DNA from: Rhabditophanes sp. KR3021
Taxonomy: Eukaryota; Nematoda; Chromadorea; Rhabditida; Alloionematidae
Assembly (NCBI GenBank): GCA_963281155.1
Contig: CAUJLY010000006.1
Span: 5,084,001 to 5,148,000 of the forward strand
Length of the DNA: 64,000 nt
Direction: 5' to 3'
Part shown: one piece after another, positions 1 to 15,600 of the stretch
Numbering within the stretch: position 1 is the first letter of the stretch
Layout of the letters: each line of letters begins with the position of its first letter
Position numbers and translations under genes: made by a program
The notes under the pieces: model-generated
What the model was told of the DNA's origin: nothing
Database searches by the model: none
What the model saw: the letters and a program-made list of their open reading frames with translations, nothing else

Positions 1-136
1 AATTAACCCATAATTCTGTTACACTTTCCATTGAAACTAAATTTTATTTCAATGGTATTGCATATATCAAATAAAGCTATGAAACGAGAGATTATTGGAA
101 GCCAAAGTATAAGTAAATGAGAAAAAATTAAATTTA

Positions 137-961
137 TCAAAATAATTGGACGATCAGGACCAAAAAGATGACAACTAAAACAACACCTAAAATAAGCATA
201 CATATAAATATAATAAAATTTTGTGAATAAATAGTTGAATTCGAATGTTGAAAATAATTGTAATATTCGTCACTTTTATTAACAATAACAATTGAATGAT
301 CTGAATCAAGTTCAGGGTTCTGTGAGCCAGGCTGCATTTTTACATTTAAAGATCGCAGCCATGGACTCACTTGCATTCTATCAATGAAAAATATCCTAGA
401 TGTATCCATCATTTCATCTGGACCTTCAAAACAAAACTCGAGTAATGTTTTTGGGCATTGTAAGAATAATTTATCATCTTCAGGCCATATATTTGACAAT
501 ATGTGCCATTGTATTTAATTGATAAACACAGACATAGATTCGCAGATGCTTCTATGCACTTTCTCAATTGTGTATGAGCAAGTGTATTTTCCGAACCAAA
601 ATGTATCTTGGCAAAAGGAGAGGTTGCTTTTTGAAAGTATTCGATTATAGGCCCAAATAATGTAAGATCTTTTGATATTGTTGCGTCAAAACAAAGGTTT
701 TGATAAAAATAGGAGTCATAGAGAAAGTTAAGAAATTTTTGCTTTTGGTAAACCTATAAAAAATACGATTAGTCAAAAAATACCAGTTACCTTAAAGACT
801 ATTTTTCTTGCATCTTTTGTTGGATTGGATAAGGTAAATGATGCCTCCTCATAAATGACCTCAATGTCACCAGTTATTGGATGCTCACAAATTGTTACAC
901 AAGAAAAAGGCATTCTTGCTTCCAAATCAAGAGACACTTCTTGTCTCCCAAATGGCATCAT
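137..961 (-). CDS. Unrecognised single-pass membrane protein, 3 exons, 245 aa
   Basis: I do not recognise this gene. Three exons fit: 961-791, 753-528 and 477-137, with introns of 37 and 50 nt and phases 0 and 1 that close on a TGA stop. The start is the first of two consecutive ATGs; an in-frame stop lies 15 bases upstream with no AG between, so an upstream coding exon joined here is unlikely. Cysteines cluster in exons 2 and 3 (NLCFD, RKCIEA, LQCP, EFCFEG) and there are Asn-X-Ser/Thr sites, followed by one hydrophobic segment of about 25 residues at the extreme C terminus. No signal peptide is visible. Residues 17-25 (MPFSCVTIC) resemble the post-TM1 motif of DEG/ENaC channels (FPxVTIC), but TM1 and the usual 400-600 aa length are absent, so this is only a hint of a truncated relative. 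The second intron has a weak GTTTAT donor and a CTGAAG acceptor, so that junction is the least certain. Confidence 0.55.
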
Positions 962-3900
962 CGTCGTGTATCGGAATTATAACAAAAATACAATGAAATG
1001 GGTTTGTGTATATCACTTTATAAAACTATATTCTCATAATTTACTCAAAGATTATAATGAAATAATAACCACTTGAGTATATACTGGTAACGAATATGCT
1101 TGATAATTTGCAATATTCCTATGTGTTATATTTTAATAAAAAACAACGAAATATGTTATGCCAATCAAAACATGTTGCTATAGTTACTGAAACGTATTCT
1201 TCATTTAAATTGTTAAACCTTAAGTAGGATTATATTGATTATCCAAATTTTTCAAGAGAAATTAGAAAATTCAGTCAAACCTTATGCACCTTAAAATGTT
1301 TTAATCAAGTGGAAATGTGGCAGTTTAAAAATGTATGGGGCGAAAGTAATGAGGTAAAACTATATAGACCAAGTCAAAATTGTCTTAATGTGTAAAAAAT
1401 ATTTGCAAGCATAAATAATGAGAAACTATTAACTAAATTAATGTATTTCATTCAAATATATTTGTACACATTTTGTGTACATATTTAAAACTTTGACTAG
1501 CAAATATCAAAACAAAAGAAGATGCCATAACAAACATATTTTTAATAAATATTTTTTTTGTTCAATTGTGGCAATAAATCAAATGTAATGTTAAACAACA
1601 AAGAAAATTTGTGTTAATTTGTTCAAATAAATTAATTTACACTGGTGAATTTAGCGAAAATTTTTCAGGCTAGGCAAACTTTTACATTCTCGAATTTTCA
1701 TTTACGCCGCTTTCAATTTTATTAAATTGCCTCTATTTTGAAAAATTACTTTATCAGGGCATATGACATTATCCATAGAAAGTCTGATAAATATGCATAT
1801 TGTATAACTTGATTTTGTATTAATAAATTTGTTTGTTCAAAGAAAAGTATAAACATTGGGATAAAAGTTTGAATAAAAAAACAAAGAATGCACTTGTTGT
1901 ATTATTTTCGGTTAAAAAACAATGTTACTTTATTTATTTATTATAGTTACTTGGCTCTAAAAAGGAAAATAGGTTGTAGTTTTTATTTAGAAACTTATAG
2001 ATATTTACTCTTATGACTACAAGTAGACTAAAGAATTATGCTTCTGAGGAACTATCATGTTAAATCTGGATGCCCCATTTATACTCATTTAGGATTTCGC
2101 AAAGTTTGTTTTTTGACGTTTCTCTTTGCTAAAGTTTGAAATGATAATGACAGACGATGGGGTAGGAATTATTTGTTCAATTAAATGTTAAATTAGTCCC
2201 TTTGGTAACCAGGCTCCGAAATAAGAGATATGCAAGTTTAAAAGCTATCTATTGTTTTAATTCTCCACAATTATAAGCCAATTGTCAAAGATTACAGATG
2301 TGTATGGCAACTATAGTTTTTGTAGTTCTATATGATAACGGAAAGTTAAAAATGAATAAACCAAGCAATTTATGACGGCATGTTTTGTAAATCTGTTTTT
2401 GTATTTTTTCATTAAATTCATTTATAATAAATTGACTGATTGCTTCCAAAATAATACAATCTACTCATTTTTATTCTATTTATTTTTATCATGGAACGAC
2501 ATACTTATTTATTTTTTAATTTTTTTAATAAAAGGAAATAAACTAAATGACATAATGTATTTTCCTTGAAACTATGACTAAGCATTGTTCACAAATTAAT
2601 TTTTCAATAACAGTATCCAAAAATTTTAGAAGTAAAAAAATATTTGAATGCACTAATAGATGTCAATTTGTTTACAAAATCATCTGTGAAATTGTTTTCA
2701 GATTTCGGATAATGGCTCCTTTAATTAACGTTAAAGGACAATTTACGATTTTCTATAAACTATCTACATTTGTACCTTTCATAACTATTTTTTATAAAAT
2801 ATCTTCACACAACTAAAAAGCAACGAGGAGTATGTAACCGTTAAGCTATTTTTGATACAGGATAGGAAGTTTGCGCTATTAGTTTCATTTACATATGTCA
2901 CCATTAAAATTGATTTCTTTTAAAATAATGCCGCTTAAAATTTAGTAAAACACTTAAATTATAATTATATTATAGATCTTTTGCCCTAACTTAAGTTCTA
3001 TCCATTAATAATAGACGAGTATCTTATAATATAATTGATAATTAAATTGATACTTAAATTTTAATATTAGAGTGCTTTTTATTACAAAGTAATAAGTTAT
3101 TAGATTTTCTTAAAAAACACATATAATGGAATCATTTCTACTTAGCATTAAACTTTTATAGCAAAATTGTTGATTCAATTAAGGACAACAATTTCACATA
3201 TTAAATAATACTTGATCTGCGGACGGCATTTTTTGATATTTCTAAAGACTTATTATATCTATCTATTTAGCACTTTAAATTTGTTGAGGGTTACACTAAG
3301 AACTTTACTCTAGCTATTCTAAAAAAAGAAATTCTATGTAAAATTGAAAGGAAAAAATGTCTTTGATATTTATATATAATTAGTAACATATTTCTAAATT
3401 TAGAGCGCGATTTCAATGGAATATTAAATTTAATATGAATTCATATTAATAGTAAATTTAAAAAAGATTTATCACTTGCTACGCAATTTGTGAAAAAACT
3501 TCACTGAACACATCTATTTTAATAACATTAATTTTCTTAAATAATTAGAATATATTTTTATTTGATAAAAGTGTTGGCTCTAATTATTTTAAATGTATTC
3601 GTTTTAAATTTTCATTGAAACAAGTTAAGATAAGTTAAGGGTAGGTATACGTTTCATTTCATTCAATTGAATGTGCAACTATAAACCTATGAAAGACTAT
3701 TTTTGATTTTTAGCTTATGTACCTATATTAAACAAACAATTATCTTGAACATTTTATAGAATATAAGAGTTTAAATGCAATAAGAATGAGACGTATGAGT
3801 TAAACAAATACTATTTGTTATTATGCCAATATTTGAATGTTTCCTTTGCCATTATATTCATTTTAAAATATAAATAAATATACAAGTACAATAATATTCG

Positions 3901-6660
3901 CCTGAATATGTCCCTCTTATCATTTCTTTTTTTAGGTTTAAATATTGTCAGCCCTAAGAAAAGGTTTATTTAATACTGAGAAGATTTCGTCTTTTGGGAG
4001 TATATTCCACATGTTTCATAGGGACTTCAAGACCAAAAGATTGTAGTGCAAAAAGAACAAGTGCTATACTTGTTAGCATCTTCTTGCATATTTATCTCTC
4101 AATATTTAGCAAAAAATCATACTTTACAAAATTATTTTCAACTGAACAGGCACTGAATAAAGATTACGCCAATTTATTTTCTCCTAAATTTTTCTTGACA
4201 ACTACTATATGTGTTCTTTTCAAATACATCTAATAATAACTTCGTCAGAGATTCCCTACAAATTCTTGATTCCGAGATAAGGCAAAAAGTATTTTTATAA
4301 ACTTTGATAACCACTATGGCAAACACAATATACAACATTTATCTTCACATCTTGAACTTGAATTGCTTCCCATTAAATAATACTTCTTGCTTAAAAGAGA
4401 TCTTTTATAAATGCTGAACTCTCCAGAAGTATTTTGAACAATTAATTAGTTGCATTTTTTGTTGAATAACCTTGTGATCTAAATAAATGGGCCATATTTC
4501 ACAAATGCCTTTAATATTCCATCAGGATTAACTTACCAATAACTTTCTTCTGTTTATTTATACTTCCTCACTTAAAGTGTTTCCAGTAATGTCAATTCTT
4601 GAAAAATAATTTTTTGTGGATATCTTTAATGGGGTTAATCTATTTAGAAAAAACACTTATACAAAAAATTAAAATTTATTTGACTTTGGTTTTTTAAATT
4701 GTTAAGAACGTTCTAAAACAGTATCATCATAAATACAAAAGATTTTATGAAAATATTATTGTACGGGAATGTTGTATTTTAGTAAATTTTTGATATATTT
4801 GGCTTTACTTTCTTAATGTTTATTTTTGAAGTTGGTTATATACAAATATGCCTTTTAATATTTAAACGATGTGTATATTTGTGCTAAAAATATGATGTAG
4901 AAATGCTAAAATGGCGTTTTGTTAAATGAATGTCGTTTTAAACTTTTATTATTACTTCAAATAAACTTTAAAAATTTGATTCAGTTTATGGCAATTTAAA
5001 AATATTACAAATTTCGCCCTTTTATTCTTGATAATTACTGATAAGCATACAATTGTAAAAAATAGGACCGATTAAAAGTTATATAATCGGATGTATCAAT
5101 TAATTAAGTCTACATATGCCACATTATTCATTATAAAATTAAGTTTAATAGCATATGCAATGTTAATATCATTTTAATTTGATCACACAAAATCTGTAAA
5201 TTGCTTTAATAAATTAATGGTAATTGGTCGTGTCTTTGCCTACTGCTAATCAAATATAATTACCTAGACATTTGACTGACATAATTTAAAGAAGCTTGTT
5301 CAACACCCACAGAGTACAACTTCCCTTGATTTTTCATAATACGAGTATTCAAATATTAAAAACAACTTTTGACTCATTTCTTAAATGAATCATTTTGGCA
5401 TATTTATAGTGAAATCATTACCTAAAAATAATGTTTATAAATTTACTTGCTTTAAAAAGTAACCCTTAAAAACAGCTGACTTTTTTGAAAAATCTTGACA
5501 ACTATTTTTACATGATTATGAGTTAACTGTTTTTCAAAAGCATCCCTAACAAATTTACTTTTTACTTTTTGTTGGTAAGAGTATTATAGATGATATTAGT
5601 TAGTGTATAGGATTATCTAAACTTTTCTGAAAAACACGAAATGTAAGTCAATCAGGTTGGCAAATATGATCGCTCTTATCAATCTGTTAAATTATATATT
5701 GCTATTCGAGTCTCTCATTATTTTATATATCTGTCTTAGGCTAACTTAAAGAATACTATTGTGACTAGCTTATTAATTCTTACAATTTAAATGTGCAATC
5801 AAATTTAACAAATTTTGTTTTCTTTAAATATTTTGCCTAAATAAATGCATGCTTATAGTCAATTTTTTAATTTGCAAAACATATTTCTTGTCATTTTTTG
5901 AACAGATAAATATGACACAAGATTAGCTAATAATAAGCTACTACATATTTAAATATACTCTTTAAGTAACAAATAAATATCTAAATTGTTTGCTAGATTA
6001 AATATTAATATTTGAATACCATTTAAAATTATTAATTTGGGAAACCTACTATCATAGTCAATTTTATATTCCAATAGAAGATTCTACTTTTTTAATAGTG
6101 AAAGAGATATCGTTTAATATTCATTTATTCATATTTAGACATTGTTTTCAAATATTTAATAACACACTAAATAATTAAATCTTTGATTCTTAAGGCCAGC
6201 AAAATAATATTATAATTACATTATAATAATAAATTCATTTGGGCACCAACTTTTAATTATAATAATATTCATTCTTATTGTGTTATTATAATACATATGA
6301 AAAAACGTTGGCACTTAATACCTACTAAATATTCGAAGGGCATTTTTACTATTATTCCTTATCGCAAGCCCTTCAGTTTGTTCCCATCAACTATATGCTT
6401 TGTAATATAAGCTTCATTATTTGCTTGGAGCCTGATCTTAATTTCGCCGTACCAAATTCCCACACTAGCTCATTTACAATTCAATATTTAGCTCCTCTAT
6501 TTCAACCACGTCACGTTCCGAGCATATATCAATTGTTTGATGGAAGTTCCTGTTTTACTTAATTAATATAAATATTCTTACTTTTAATAGACAATTGTAT
6601 TCAATAAGAAAAACTAATTTTGTTATTTATTGGCCAACTATATAAATGCTGCTTTAAAGT
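962..6660. other. Gene-poor AT-rich interval
   Basis: About 5.7 kb between two divergently oriented genes. Only short open frames without codon bias, splice-site support or protein resemblance are present. Much of it is T-rich on the + strand, so it may include a 5' untranslated exon or promoter of the SLC4A11-like gene, but no specific site can be defended. Confidence 0.5.
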
Positions 6661-9600
6661 ATGGATTATTCAATGTCAAAAAATGAAGACGATGATGATT
6701 GTGATTCTATGCTAGATTACAATATTCGCGTGCCAGATCAAACTGACAGTAATGGAAGTGGTGTTTGGATCAGAAAAGAAATTAATAGATCTGAAAGTAA
6801 TCCACCTTCACTAAGGCCTCATGTTCTTCTTAGAAATAATGGTAATAACGGTCTTGAAAAATCTTTGTCTTTTGGTATGTAAAACTAACATTTTGTGTAT
6901 TTTGTAAGAGTTTGTGGTAGGTATTTATTAATTTTACAGTATATCGAATGACTGTGTAGTTATATAAAAATACTTTTATGTTTAAAAAATTCAACCTAAT
7001 TAAAAGATATTTCAATCTTGACATCATTATAATGACATAAAATTATGTCTAAAAATGATTCTGTTCATTAAAATAAATTAAATTTGATAGCAAAAAGTAA
7101 TTATAGTTTTGTTATAATTTCAGCCCGCAACCGAAGTATTTCTGCAAGAAATCGTTCATCGCAATCCTTCAATCATAACTATTTAAATGTACCAGCATTG
7201 TCAGGGAGAACTTCACCATCTGTTGCAAGTATGAACTCTGATCCAGAATCATGCATGGGTGTTGATGGCTGCTACGGAAACGACGACGATGACGTCGGCT
7301 TGGATATGCTAAGTAAGTTTGCTTTTACAACCAAAACTAAATTTACTCATATCTTATTAATTGTAATGGTTATGGTTATATTTGTTTGAATGTGTTGTTT
7401 AAAGTATGCTTTTCGCATACAAAACACGGATTAAGTAAATTTTAAATAATTCAAATTTTTCTTATCGATGATGTAAGATGGACAAAAATCTTATCAAAAG
7501 TCATTTCTTTAATAGTGCTGCAATTATCACACATTTTATTATTGGAAAATCTGACTGCTAGTTAAATATAATTACCGAAATTAAAAATTTGAGTTACTGG
7601 ATGAATAAATATAGACAGCAAAGATGTAAAGTGTTGAATTTTAATTAGATGTAAGAGGTGGAGTTTTGAGGGTGTTGGTGGGAAAGTAGTTTAGCATCAA
7701 AAATGTTATTTTGTTCAAGTTGTTAGGTGTTAAATAGATGAGCCTTCAGATGTCATAAAAAAGTTATAAAGTAAAAAATAATTTTCAGTAAACTGCAATA
7801 TTCTATGTTTTAATATTGTTTTTATATCCCATTTTTTACAAAGTACCAAAGGTTATGGTTAATGCGTGTGATGAGAGATGTACAATCTTTGTAATAAACA
7901 AGTTTAAGCTGAATAATTTTGCGTATTTGAATTTCTATTATTTTTGATTGCACGGCGCATAAAAATGACGTTGACTTTTAAATTACATCAATGTATAGAA
8001 ACTTTTATTATTGAGATTATCCTTTCATTTCAAACACATTTAAACTTACCAAACAGAAAAAAGTATTATCTTTGTAGTGCTAAATATATTCCTTCTCATC
8101 CATGTATATTTATTTATTCTTCCTACCATACTTTTCCTTATATATAGTTCAAAGGCACATTAAAGTTCTGGCTCTAATTTTCTTATTATTATTAACTTTT
8201 AGTACGGATGTTATAAGTTAGGAAAGAGGAACATCAATTGAGGACAAGTACGTTTGTTTGCAGTTTCTTTTGTGTAAAAGCTTTTAGTTATTGTAAACTT
8301 GATGCACTAATATAGTTTTCGACAACTTCAATCACTAAGATTATGCTTGGGAAAGGCATCAAAACATATTGTTTTTCTGTATTTTTTCTTTAGTCCCTGA
8401 CCATTTTTTTCAAAAATTCAAATTTTTATTAAGCACAAAGTTTACGTTAACTTGAGATAAAGATACTACTGGAATAGAACTTGTTTATGCTTGAATACGC
8501 TTTTCTTCGAGTAATATATATATTTTTAATTTATGACCCAAACGACGGTTTTGTGAATTATCTTTAACAATAAGCGTCTTGAAGTATGTATATTGACTTT
8601 TAACTTATATTTTAGTATCTTTATTTTTAAAGAAATCCTTGCATCCTGTAACTAGTGAATTATTATTACACTCATTTAAATGCTTTGATATTACATTATT
8701 TGTACCTTATTCTTTACAACAATGGATATTCTTTAAATACCAATTCTGAAGAGTAGTTTCTTTGTCATTAAATTTAATGTTTTAATATTTTCTTTGTAGA
8801 AGTTTTAAAATTCATTTGTTTTCATTGCTAAAATGTGTAACTGATGCTTTCCCAAGAATTTAACCTACATGTAAAAAGAGAGAAAGAATTTTTGTTTGTT
8901 TAAATGAATTACTTTATAACTCTTTATTGTTTTTGTTCATTTATCATTATCAATAACCACCAAAAACTTTTTAATACTGTATTTACTGATAGTGATTGAA
9001 AACAACATTCTTTTGAATAAGTTATCTAGAAGACACCGTTTAATATTCATTTTTGTCTTAATCCACAAAACAATTATGTTCATTTGGAGCTCCTTGTTAT
9101 GTAAATTGCAAATATATTAAATTAATTTTTGGCAAAACGTTATCTGATACTTTTGTCAATACTTCTTTAATGATAGCTAGTAATCCTACATTTTGAAGAC
9201 AATGATATAAGGCTACAGCCAAGAAAACAAAGTCATTTCGTATGTCCAAACAATGTTTAATTTAAAACTTTTGAGAATTTCATAATTTTTGGATTTTTTA
9301 ATATTTATTGTTATTTTATCATCAAGTATCTACCATCTTTTGTTTTAAAAAATGTGGAATTTGAGAAAACTGGTGATTGTCTATTTTCGGATTTTAAGCT
9401 ATTTAATATATTTTTAATTATTAAATTCATTGCTGAGTTAAGTGAATATCATTATATTTAAAAAATTATTTAAATTGTTTGTTGACTTATATTTTTACAA
9501 ATTATTATAATTAGATTCGTGTGCTCTTCAAAGATATATGCAAAACTCAATATTATTCATTTAACATTAATAAGACAAAAACAAATTCTTGTCCAACATT

Positions 9601-12600
9601 AGACATAATCAACCAAAAGTTGTCTACATGGAAAACGTAATGATCGTTTGTTGATGGAGCTTACGGAGTTGACATGCTAAAGTCAATTTTTATGGCTCAA
9701 ATACTATTTAGAAGCGAACATATAGATACAACTAACTTTAAATTAATAAAAAATTTGTTTGTTAGCAACACATAAAGTGGCAGTTAAATTTTAATGTTTA
9801 ATTTTTTTAATTATATATTGTAATGTTGCAGTTTAGTTCACTTATCACTAGGCTTTTTGTTAACATCGAGTTAACTTTTTCCAATTAACCACCATCCTAA
9901 TCCAAAAGACAAAAAGTGCTTTAAACGATATTCTTTTTAAATATTAGGGAAGATATTTAAGTATTTAGTTGAATGGCAACCAATGTAATCATACTAAATT
10001 CGTTCCCAAAAAATTATTTAATTTGGGAGGGAATATGCGCAACAAAGTTTCATACTTGTATGCCCATCTTATCAGATATGCGCTTAACTTATACATTTGG
10101 CACTGATATATTGCTGAATGCTATATACACATGAGTAGACCGGCACAAATAGCCGTGTATTGCAAAGTATTTGTTATTCTTATATAGTAAAAGCTTAAAG
10201 AATAGATTTGAATTAGTTGTAGAGAATTAATCAAATTCTCGTCTTTTCAAAAAAGAAATTTTTGAATTAGATGAGTTTTGCCAATCTAGTATAGCCATAA
10301 GCTTATTTACTTTTTTGAAGTGCTCTTTACTTTAAATTAAAACTTTGCAAATTTGATCATTTTTATCATTTTGAAAGTTTGATTTACCTTTTAACATTAT
10401 CTAAATTTACCTTTTTAATATAAAAGTTGGTCAGCTATAAGATAGCCTAAGAAATTATAAATATTTTTATCTTAATCACTTTATCTAAAGATGTCACTTT
10501 CCGTATGGCTTTTGTTTACAATGGGATAAATAATAGTTATTTTAAATAACATGCTGAAGCCGAGTATTATTAAAAGATGGATTTATTTAGTGATATAGAT
10601 TTAGTGTACATTTGATTTAATAAAAATGGAGATTTTTTAGAATTGCTATCTCAGAGCACATCTTCCAAAATTTGACACATCTAAAGTCTTTTTTAAAGTT
10701 TGTATGTCTGTTGGTAGAAATCAAACTTGACTATTAATTTTTCATAGTGATATCTTCTTTACATTTGTTGAAGGATGACATGCTGGTTGAAATGGCATTT
10801 AAATTTTTTACTTTTTTTACTGTTCTTCAGTTGGGTATCAGCTTCTTGTAGATGTACATCTACTCTTTTATTTTTTTACAACTGAGACTGCTATTTACAT
10901 TTACATATAATAAAATATTTCCTCGTATATCACTGACTTGTTCGCACTTTTTGTTCAAAAAATGATATAATAAAGAAAATGTTTATTTAAGATTCATCCT
11001 ATATCATTCCTAAATTGCGATGTATATTAAAAGGGATTTTATCTTGACTACACATTTAATTAATCCTATCATTTTTATTCATGAAACTACTTTTTATCTG
11101 ATTTATTAGTCATCATTTCTAATTTTGTTATCAATTTAAATGCGTAAAAGTATTTTTCAAAAATATCGCCCATACAGTCTTTATTATCTCAAATAGCCGA
11201 TTGTTTTTGAGCGTAGTAATTTTAGCTTTATCTTACTTTTCAAAAGAATATGCCTAAGTTAAAATATAGATTGTATAGAATAGATTTATATTCAGTTAGA
11301 ATTTTGTTTCACTCCCGGCTTTAAACTATTAAAACAATTATTTCTTCTTATTAAAAATACGACAACATTTTATTCCATGTTATTCGCTTTTGTTTATTTA
11401 TATTGTATTTGGCTTAAGTGGCAAATAATTACATTGACCAATATATAGCATCAAAATACCTTGTATGTAATTCGGATAAATGCAAGAAGATCAGATTAAT
11501 GAAAATGTTCCCTTTAGTTAAAGTTAATATAGCTGGATATTTACAATTACACTCGTCCAAGGCTCGCAATCCTAATTAATTATATTTGTTTTAGAAGGTA
11601 TCATCAAAAAAATTTTTCAAAGACCATTTTTGGCAACCCACGCAGCTAATATATTTTGACGCCTTAAGCAATCATTTATCCCTTCCTTATACCAAAATGA
11701 TTTTTGAAGATGAGGAAGTTTTATGTTAATGTTGAAACGCTTGTTGCCAAATATTTTTGTCAGCTTTCTAATTTTAATTAAATGTTGATTTTTTAAATTA
11801 TCGCTCAACAAAAATAATGTTGTTTCATCTGTCTTGGAAACATTATAGAGACCCCTTCAAATATTTTTTAGTTAATAGCAAAACAATTACAATGGCATAG
11901 ATAACACATACTGAATAATAGTAGATATAAGTTTCTAACAAGTTGTTTGCTTTTTATTTTCTCAGTTGTCTCTAAGAGAGTTACCTAAAGCATTAATAGG
12001 GCGATGTTCAACAAACCTTTAAGAAAATCTGCACAATTATTTTTCACCTCGTATCTATGGCAGATTCTTAATTTTTGACATATATTCTGGGATATATAAT
12101 ATATTTAGAAATATACAAACTGCCGTTTTTAAGCTTTTCCTTTGAACACTTCTTTACGGGGTTCATTTACTTTCTTTTTTGCCCAAAGTATAATACTACA
12201 AATAAATTGTCCGATCAAATTTCAAATATCACTCATTTTTCAAAATATTGTACTTCCTCAAAATGGCACAATGATATTTTGCTATCATCACAGATCTAGC
12301 TAAACATTTCATTTATCACGACATTGACCAAAATAACAGTTGGTAGTGATGTCGCTTTCGACAAATTACTTTTAATTTGTGTCAAATTGGTTGTCAAAAT
12401 CTTTAATTTAACAACTTTGTCATCACCACTTGCTAATTGGTTCTAGTAAGTTGAGAAAATTTAAACTTTTTGTTTATAATACATATCCCAAGGTTTTGCC
12501 ATCCTTATTTCTCAATATCTATTTTATTGCACTATCAACTCAAAATATATATCATAACATTCATTGATTTGAAAGCTTATATTTTATATTAAAGTGCTAA

Positions 12601-15600
12601 ATTATGAATTAGAAACTGAAAATTCTTAAGTAGGTTTCAATATATTTACGATTATCACAAATCTTAAAAAATATATTATTATTTATTGAATTCGAGAATA
12701 GTTATTTATTACTATTAGATGAAAAATCATTATAATATATCCATTATTGCAATAATTACTAATTTCTGCCTATTAAATTCAATTATAAAGTGATTTAGAG
12801 AGATTTAAAATACTGTCCTAGCTTTGCGCTGTGATGTAGAAAATAATGATTTTTATTACATATTAGATAATTTAATTACCTCTGATTTATTCAGCTTTAT
12901 CGTTTGGCCATTTCTATAAGAATAAGCTAATTTGTAAATTATAATAATTGATTAAATTGTAATACAATCAAATCTAACATTTAAATCTAATACAAATGTT
13001 ACTGGTCTCTTTAATCACGAATAAACTGCTATGTTTCAGCCTTTGATCATCCTCTTATATGCTAATGACAAAAAATTTATCCACGAAATGTAAACTACTA
13101 ACTTGTATAGGTCTTTTACAAACACAAAGGCAAATCTTAAGAAACGGGAAAATTGACTTGTCTGACAATAAATAATCCTCTTTAAGTATCTGCCTTTAAG
13201 TTATGATTAGGGGCCATTTTTCACTATAATAAATAGAGGAAAAGCATATATTACTAAGTGGTTAATTGTTATATACATAATAATAAATTGATATTTAAAT
13301 TATATACTCTTCATTGTATTATATTTTGCACATGAATAAAATATTTGTTGTGAAAAGATATTGCTATTAAACAATATGTGATCATTTTAATACCAATGTT
13401 TTGACAATCTCGAGTAATATTTCAATGAAAAACATTTTATACATATATAATTTTAGATTTCAATGACTACTATTGATATTATTATTTTGTTTTGTTAACT
13501 TTGATTTAAAACCAGCCTTAATTACTTTCAACCCAATGATGATTTCAGATAATATTTATATATGAAATTCATTTATATTAATTGCATTATTGTATAGACA
13601 TATCTATATTTAATTGTGTCTTTTGAAAGCTGTCTTCTGTTGATGACAGCAATCATTGATAGTGCTGAGGAATCCACTAATGCGACAGAATCTTCCTCAA
13701 CTAAGGAAACTGTCGCATCCGTGGAGGGTAGTATCTATGAACCATCCTACAGTCCATCAGAAATAAATATATCCGTTGCAAGCAACGCAGCTACAAGTAC
13801 TTCTCAGGAAAGTGCGACAACTACCATTCTCACTAATACAAGTGGTAAAAGTATGTCGGCGGCGACATCTTCAGGGAGACACTTACGAAAGTTTGCATCT
13901 GAAAATAGTTTCATGCTAGGGAAGAATGTAAATTCAGGTGGGCATACTTCTACCACTAATAATAACTTGAAAAATATAAAAGATCTTGAAAAAGGCCAAC
14001 AAGATAATAAAGAGCATGAGGTGTCAACCAAAAACCGTATATTTACTGTTCGTCCCGTTGCATCCTATTCTACTGGAAGGACCGGCCACTCTGGGACAAC
14101 AGCTGGTCGTGTTTCTCGTAAAAGGCAGGAATCAGATGATGGATCAGGCTCATTAGCGTCCGAAACTACTGTTGCTTCTGGATTAGGTTTATCAGGCTCA
14201 GCAACACCAAATTCTAAGCAAAGACTTCGCTTTAAAATGAAGCGTCCAAAGTCAGCATCCAATTTCGGGTATGGTTTATTATTAGCGTTCATTAAATCCT
14301 ACAGCACATTTATTAGTTGCTTTTTAAGCTTTTACATGGTAGTAGTCAAAAATAATTTATGATTATTATCATTCATTTAATGAACCTAATATTTTATTTT
14401 TTTTCCAAAATTTGCTAAACTTCGAGCATTTCTAGAGCAAATAATGGCAAAAACAATTACGATACTTCATACACATCAATGACGCTTCATTCGTTAGAAA
14501 GCCTCCAACAACCTGACAAACCCAATGGTAGCTATCAAACTGATGTCGAGAAAAGACGAATGTCAACGGTATATATGATGGATGACGATAGTACTCATGA
14601 ATTTGAAGACAATCCAACAGGTAATTTTTAACACAAAAATAAATCTCTCCATAACCATTACAATTAAAACTAAATAAAAATAATAAAAATCAAACAAAAC
14701 AAAAACTTCATTTTGTCATTATAAAAATTCGATTTTAAAATACTTGAGTTGAAGTTAAGCTGAAAGTTTGGCTAAGAGAAAAGAGTTCGGCACATTGTTT
14801 TTTCCCGATTAATAGTTATAAAAACATCATTATTGGTTGGTTATTTGACACAAAAATAGAAGACAATTTTGGAAATAACAGAGGGAGTTATTTATAATAT
14901 TTTCCATATGAAACGTATGACTTTAGTAAAAACTTAGGATTAATTATTTTGCCCAAGAGTTAATCTGTAAAAACCTGAAAAATAAATATATCTATACATA
15001 GTTAGCAGAACATTTCACTTTTTATGTCATGGCTATATAGCTAATCATTATATTAATAGCAGAGAGGATAAATGTTCATAAAAAATTTATAGCTTGAGGT
15101 AAAACTGTTATTTGTCCATATATTTATGAACTTTGTATATTTTGTGCAGTAAATGTATTTGATTATAGCATTAACTAAAACGTATATAATGCGGCGCAAA
15201 TAAAGTATTATAGAATTTTATCTTACTTTACATCCAATTTAAACTGTATTACCAAAAAAGTGATGCCTGTTGTGGATGGTTGAAAACAGAAGTTTGAATA
15301 AAAGTTTAAAGTTAAGTACATGTTTAAAATAGTTGTAGTATATAATTCTCCTGGACTTAATAAAATGTAAAAAATTAAATAAAAGACCCACTTTGGACCC
15401 ATAATTGAGAGTTATCGTCTTAGAATACACCCCAAAGTGTAGAATACATGACAAAGTATAATGTCTTTTAGGCATAATAACATTGTACTACTAGAATTGT
15501 AAGCTTCTCTTTAAAATTCATGACTTCTTTATTGTTTTGTAAAATTCCCACCAACACCATCAAAATCTTTTTCGATGTCTATATTTTAAAAACTTCATCC

